Of a stretch of 5,850 nt of DNA, positions 4,988 through 5,850 are shown piece after piece. Made by a program: the position numbers and the translations under genes. How positions within the stretch are numbered: position 1 is the first letter of the stretch; each line of letters starts with the position of its first letter. Source of the stretch: Anaerolineales bacterium (lineage in GTDB: Bacteria > Chloroflexota > Anaerolineae > 4572-78 > NAK82); contig JAHELX010000407.1 in NCBI GenBank assembly GCA_024643945.1, forward strand, positions 1 to 5,850. The letters are read 5' to 3'. The notes beneath the pieces were generated by a model, which did no database searches, had not been told where the DNA came from, and saw nothing but the letters and a program-made list of their open reading frames with translations.

Positions 4988-5541
4988 TCTCTCACTCGCG
5001 CCATTATATAGGTATCCGGGTATTCGCCATCACGGTAAGCGTAACGCCGCAGCGTGCCCTCGATTTGAAAGCCGAACTTCTCATAGAGGTGGATAGCAGC
5101 CGGATTGTCGGTATAGACTGTCAATTCGATACGGCTTAAATTGAGCCACCGCTCGGCTAAGTCGACGGCAGCCTGCATCAGCGCCGAGCCGATGCCTTGA
5201 TTGTGAAAGTCTGGATGAACCATCATGCCAATGTATCCGGTATGCGAACGCCGGTCGTGCCCCACCTCAAGCCCGAGCAATCCAAGCACATTGCCATCGT
5301 CGGTCACGGCGAGCAATCGGTGGAGGCGTTCGGGAGGGTTTTCCAAGCGTCGACGCAGGTCGTCCAGCGATTGGTATGGCAATTGCAGAGTACCCCATAC
5401 CACTTCCGGCTGTCTCCACAATTCAGCCACCTGTTGCCAATCGTCCATTTGAAAAGCACGGATAGTCACGTTTGACACTGGCTCAGCAAGACCATGAGAT
5501 TCTTTATTGCTGTGCAACGTACTCACTCCATCCCAATCCAT
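4984..5541 (-). CDS. GNAT N-acetyltransferase, YhhY-like
   Basis: Transfers an acetyl group from acetyl-CoA to a small amine. The closest recalled relative is E. coli YhhY, which acts on amino acids and related compounds. Conserved stretches are RQPEVVWGTLQLP at 43-55 (compare the QPEV-TLQ-P of YhhY), GYIGMMVHPDFHNQGIGSALM at 102-122 with the acetyl-CoA pyrophosphate loop NQGIGSA, RIELTVYTDNPAAI at 137-150, LYEKFGFQIEGTLRRYAYRDGEY at 152-174, and the YIMARV end. The core begins near residue 24 (NVTIRAF), so the first 20 or so residues are not conserved. ATG at 5541 overlaps the preceding gene by 19 bases. A TTG at 5517, just after that gene's stop and eight bases after a GGAG, is a credible alternative start. 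The TGA overlaps the mqnP ATG, so the two are probably translated together. Substrate is unknown, and no link to menaquinone is established. Confidence 0.87.
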   Translation of the reverse strand: MDWDGVSTLHSNKESHGLAEPVSNVTIRAFQMDDWQQVAELWRQPEVVWGTLQLPYQSLDDLRRRLENPPERLHRLLAVTDDGNVLGLLGLEVGHDRRSHTGYIGMMVHPDFHNQGIGSALMQAAVDLAERWLNLSRIELTVYTDNPAAIHLYEKFGFQIEGTLRRYAYRDGEYPDTYIMARVRE

Positions 5542-5850
5542 TCTATCAGGTTATCTGTCACGCGCGAGAGGATATAAGAATTACCGCGGGTCTCCCCTTG
5601 GCCCTGTGTCACAAAACCGGTGACGACATAGCCTCGGTCCAGATACGTCTCGAAGGCCTCCCGGACGCATAAGCGCCAATCGTGGGCCAGGGCCATGTCG
5701 GTCCGCTTGAGTTGCTGGATGTCGGCGGGCACCTCCAGAGACAGACACGGGGCATCAAGATCAGTATGGAACGCCACGACCCGGCGAGACACCCCACATC
5801 CCTCAACCGCAAAAACTGGAGTCTGCTCCCCCCCTCCAGCCTCAACCTCA
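5523..5850 (-). CDS. COG3375-type GNAT protein, C-terminal part (5' end outside the window)
   Basis: The frame is open from the window edge to TGA at 5523, giving 108 visible residues. The start codon is not here. A GTG at 5792 is merely an internal codon, since the frame continues upstream without a stop. The stretch SLEVPADIQQLKRTDMALAHDWRLCVREAFETYLDRGYVVTGFV, ending in NSYILSR, matches what I remember of the C-terminus of a predicted acetyltransferase family (COG3375). Its members end with an (E)IPADxQxLK...A..WR...R..F..Y...GY.V..F......YxL pattern. In some bacteria this family neighbours menC-like genes, which would suit the menaquinone context, but its activity is not established. The GNAT acetyl-CoA site would be upstream of the window. 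The gene overlaps the start of the next by 19 bases if ATG 5541 is used. Confidence 0.68.
   Translation of the reverse strand, partial: EVEAGGGEQTPVFAVEGCGVSRRVVAFHTDLDAPCLSLEVPADIQQLKRTDMALAHDWRLCVREAFETYLDRGYVVTGFVTQGQGETRGNSYILSRVTDNLIEWIGME

Overview
All nine genes and gene remnants in this window lie on the minus strand, so transcription runs from right to left. Codon and base use look uniform and moderately GC-rich. Several proteins form the late steps of menaquinone synthesis. The prenyltransferase resembles MqnP of the futalosine route rather than MenA or a ubiquinone UbiA. That, plus degenerate short intergenic repeats, suggests a bacterium of the Chloroflexota (Anaerolineae-like). 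The assignment is an inference from protein flavour and repeat style; no marker gene is present.

Layout in the direction of transcription. (1) 5850-5523 is the C-terminal part of a COG3375-type GNAT protein, cut by the window edge. (2) 5541-4984 is a YhhY-like GNAT acetyltransferase overlapping the gene before it. (3) 4987-4037 is an MqnP-like UbiA-family prenyltransferase, joined to the acetyltransferase by an ATGA overlap and carrying an in-frame 21-bp tandem repeat between its first two membrane segments. (4) 4015-3923 is a MITE-like or REP-like imperfect inverted repeat that fills nearly the whole gap. (5) 3901-3116 and 3135-2389 are the ATPase and permease of an SsuBC/TauBC/ThiZX-type ABC importer, without a binding protein in view. 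(6) 2392-1881 holds a sigma70-like promoter, an AbrB-fold antitoxin and a PIN toxin that has lost its middle. (7) 1816-1238 is UbiX/MqnM flavin prenyltransferase, followed with no gap by (8) a YhbP-like flavin split-barrel protein at 1237-770. (9) 769-677 is a short non-coding stretch of degenerate repeats. (10) 676-1 is a UbiE/MenG methyltransferase whose last few residues lie outside the window.

How they fit together: MqnP would prenylate 1,4-dihydroxy-6-naphthoate. UbiX/MqnM would supply prenylated FMN to a UbiD-type decarboxylase (MqnL, not in the window). MenG would methylate demethylmenaquinol to menaquinol. The transporter and the toxin-antitoxin remnant sit inside this set, and neither has an established role in it. 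No stretch over 300 bases lacks a gene. I saw no tRNA, rRNA, CRISPR array or riboswitch. The parts most worth a second look are the hairpin element at 3923-4015, the coding repeat at 4811-4894, and the internally deleted PIN toxin beside an apparently intact, well-promoted antitoxin.
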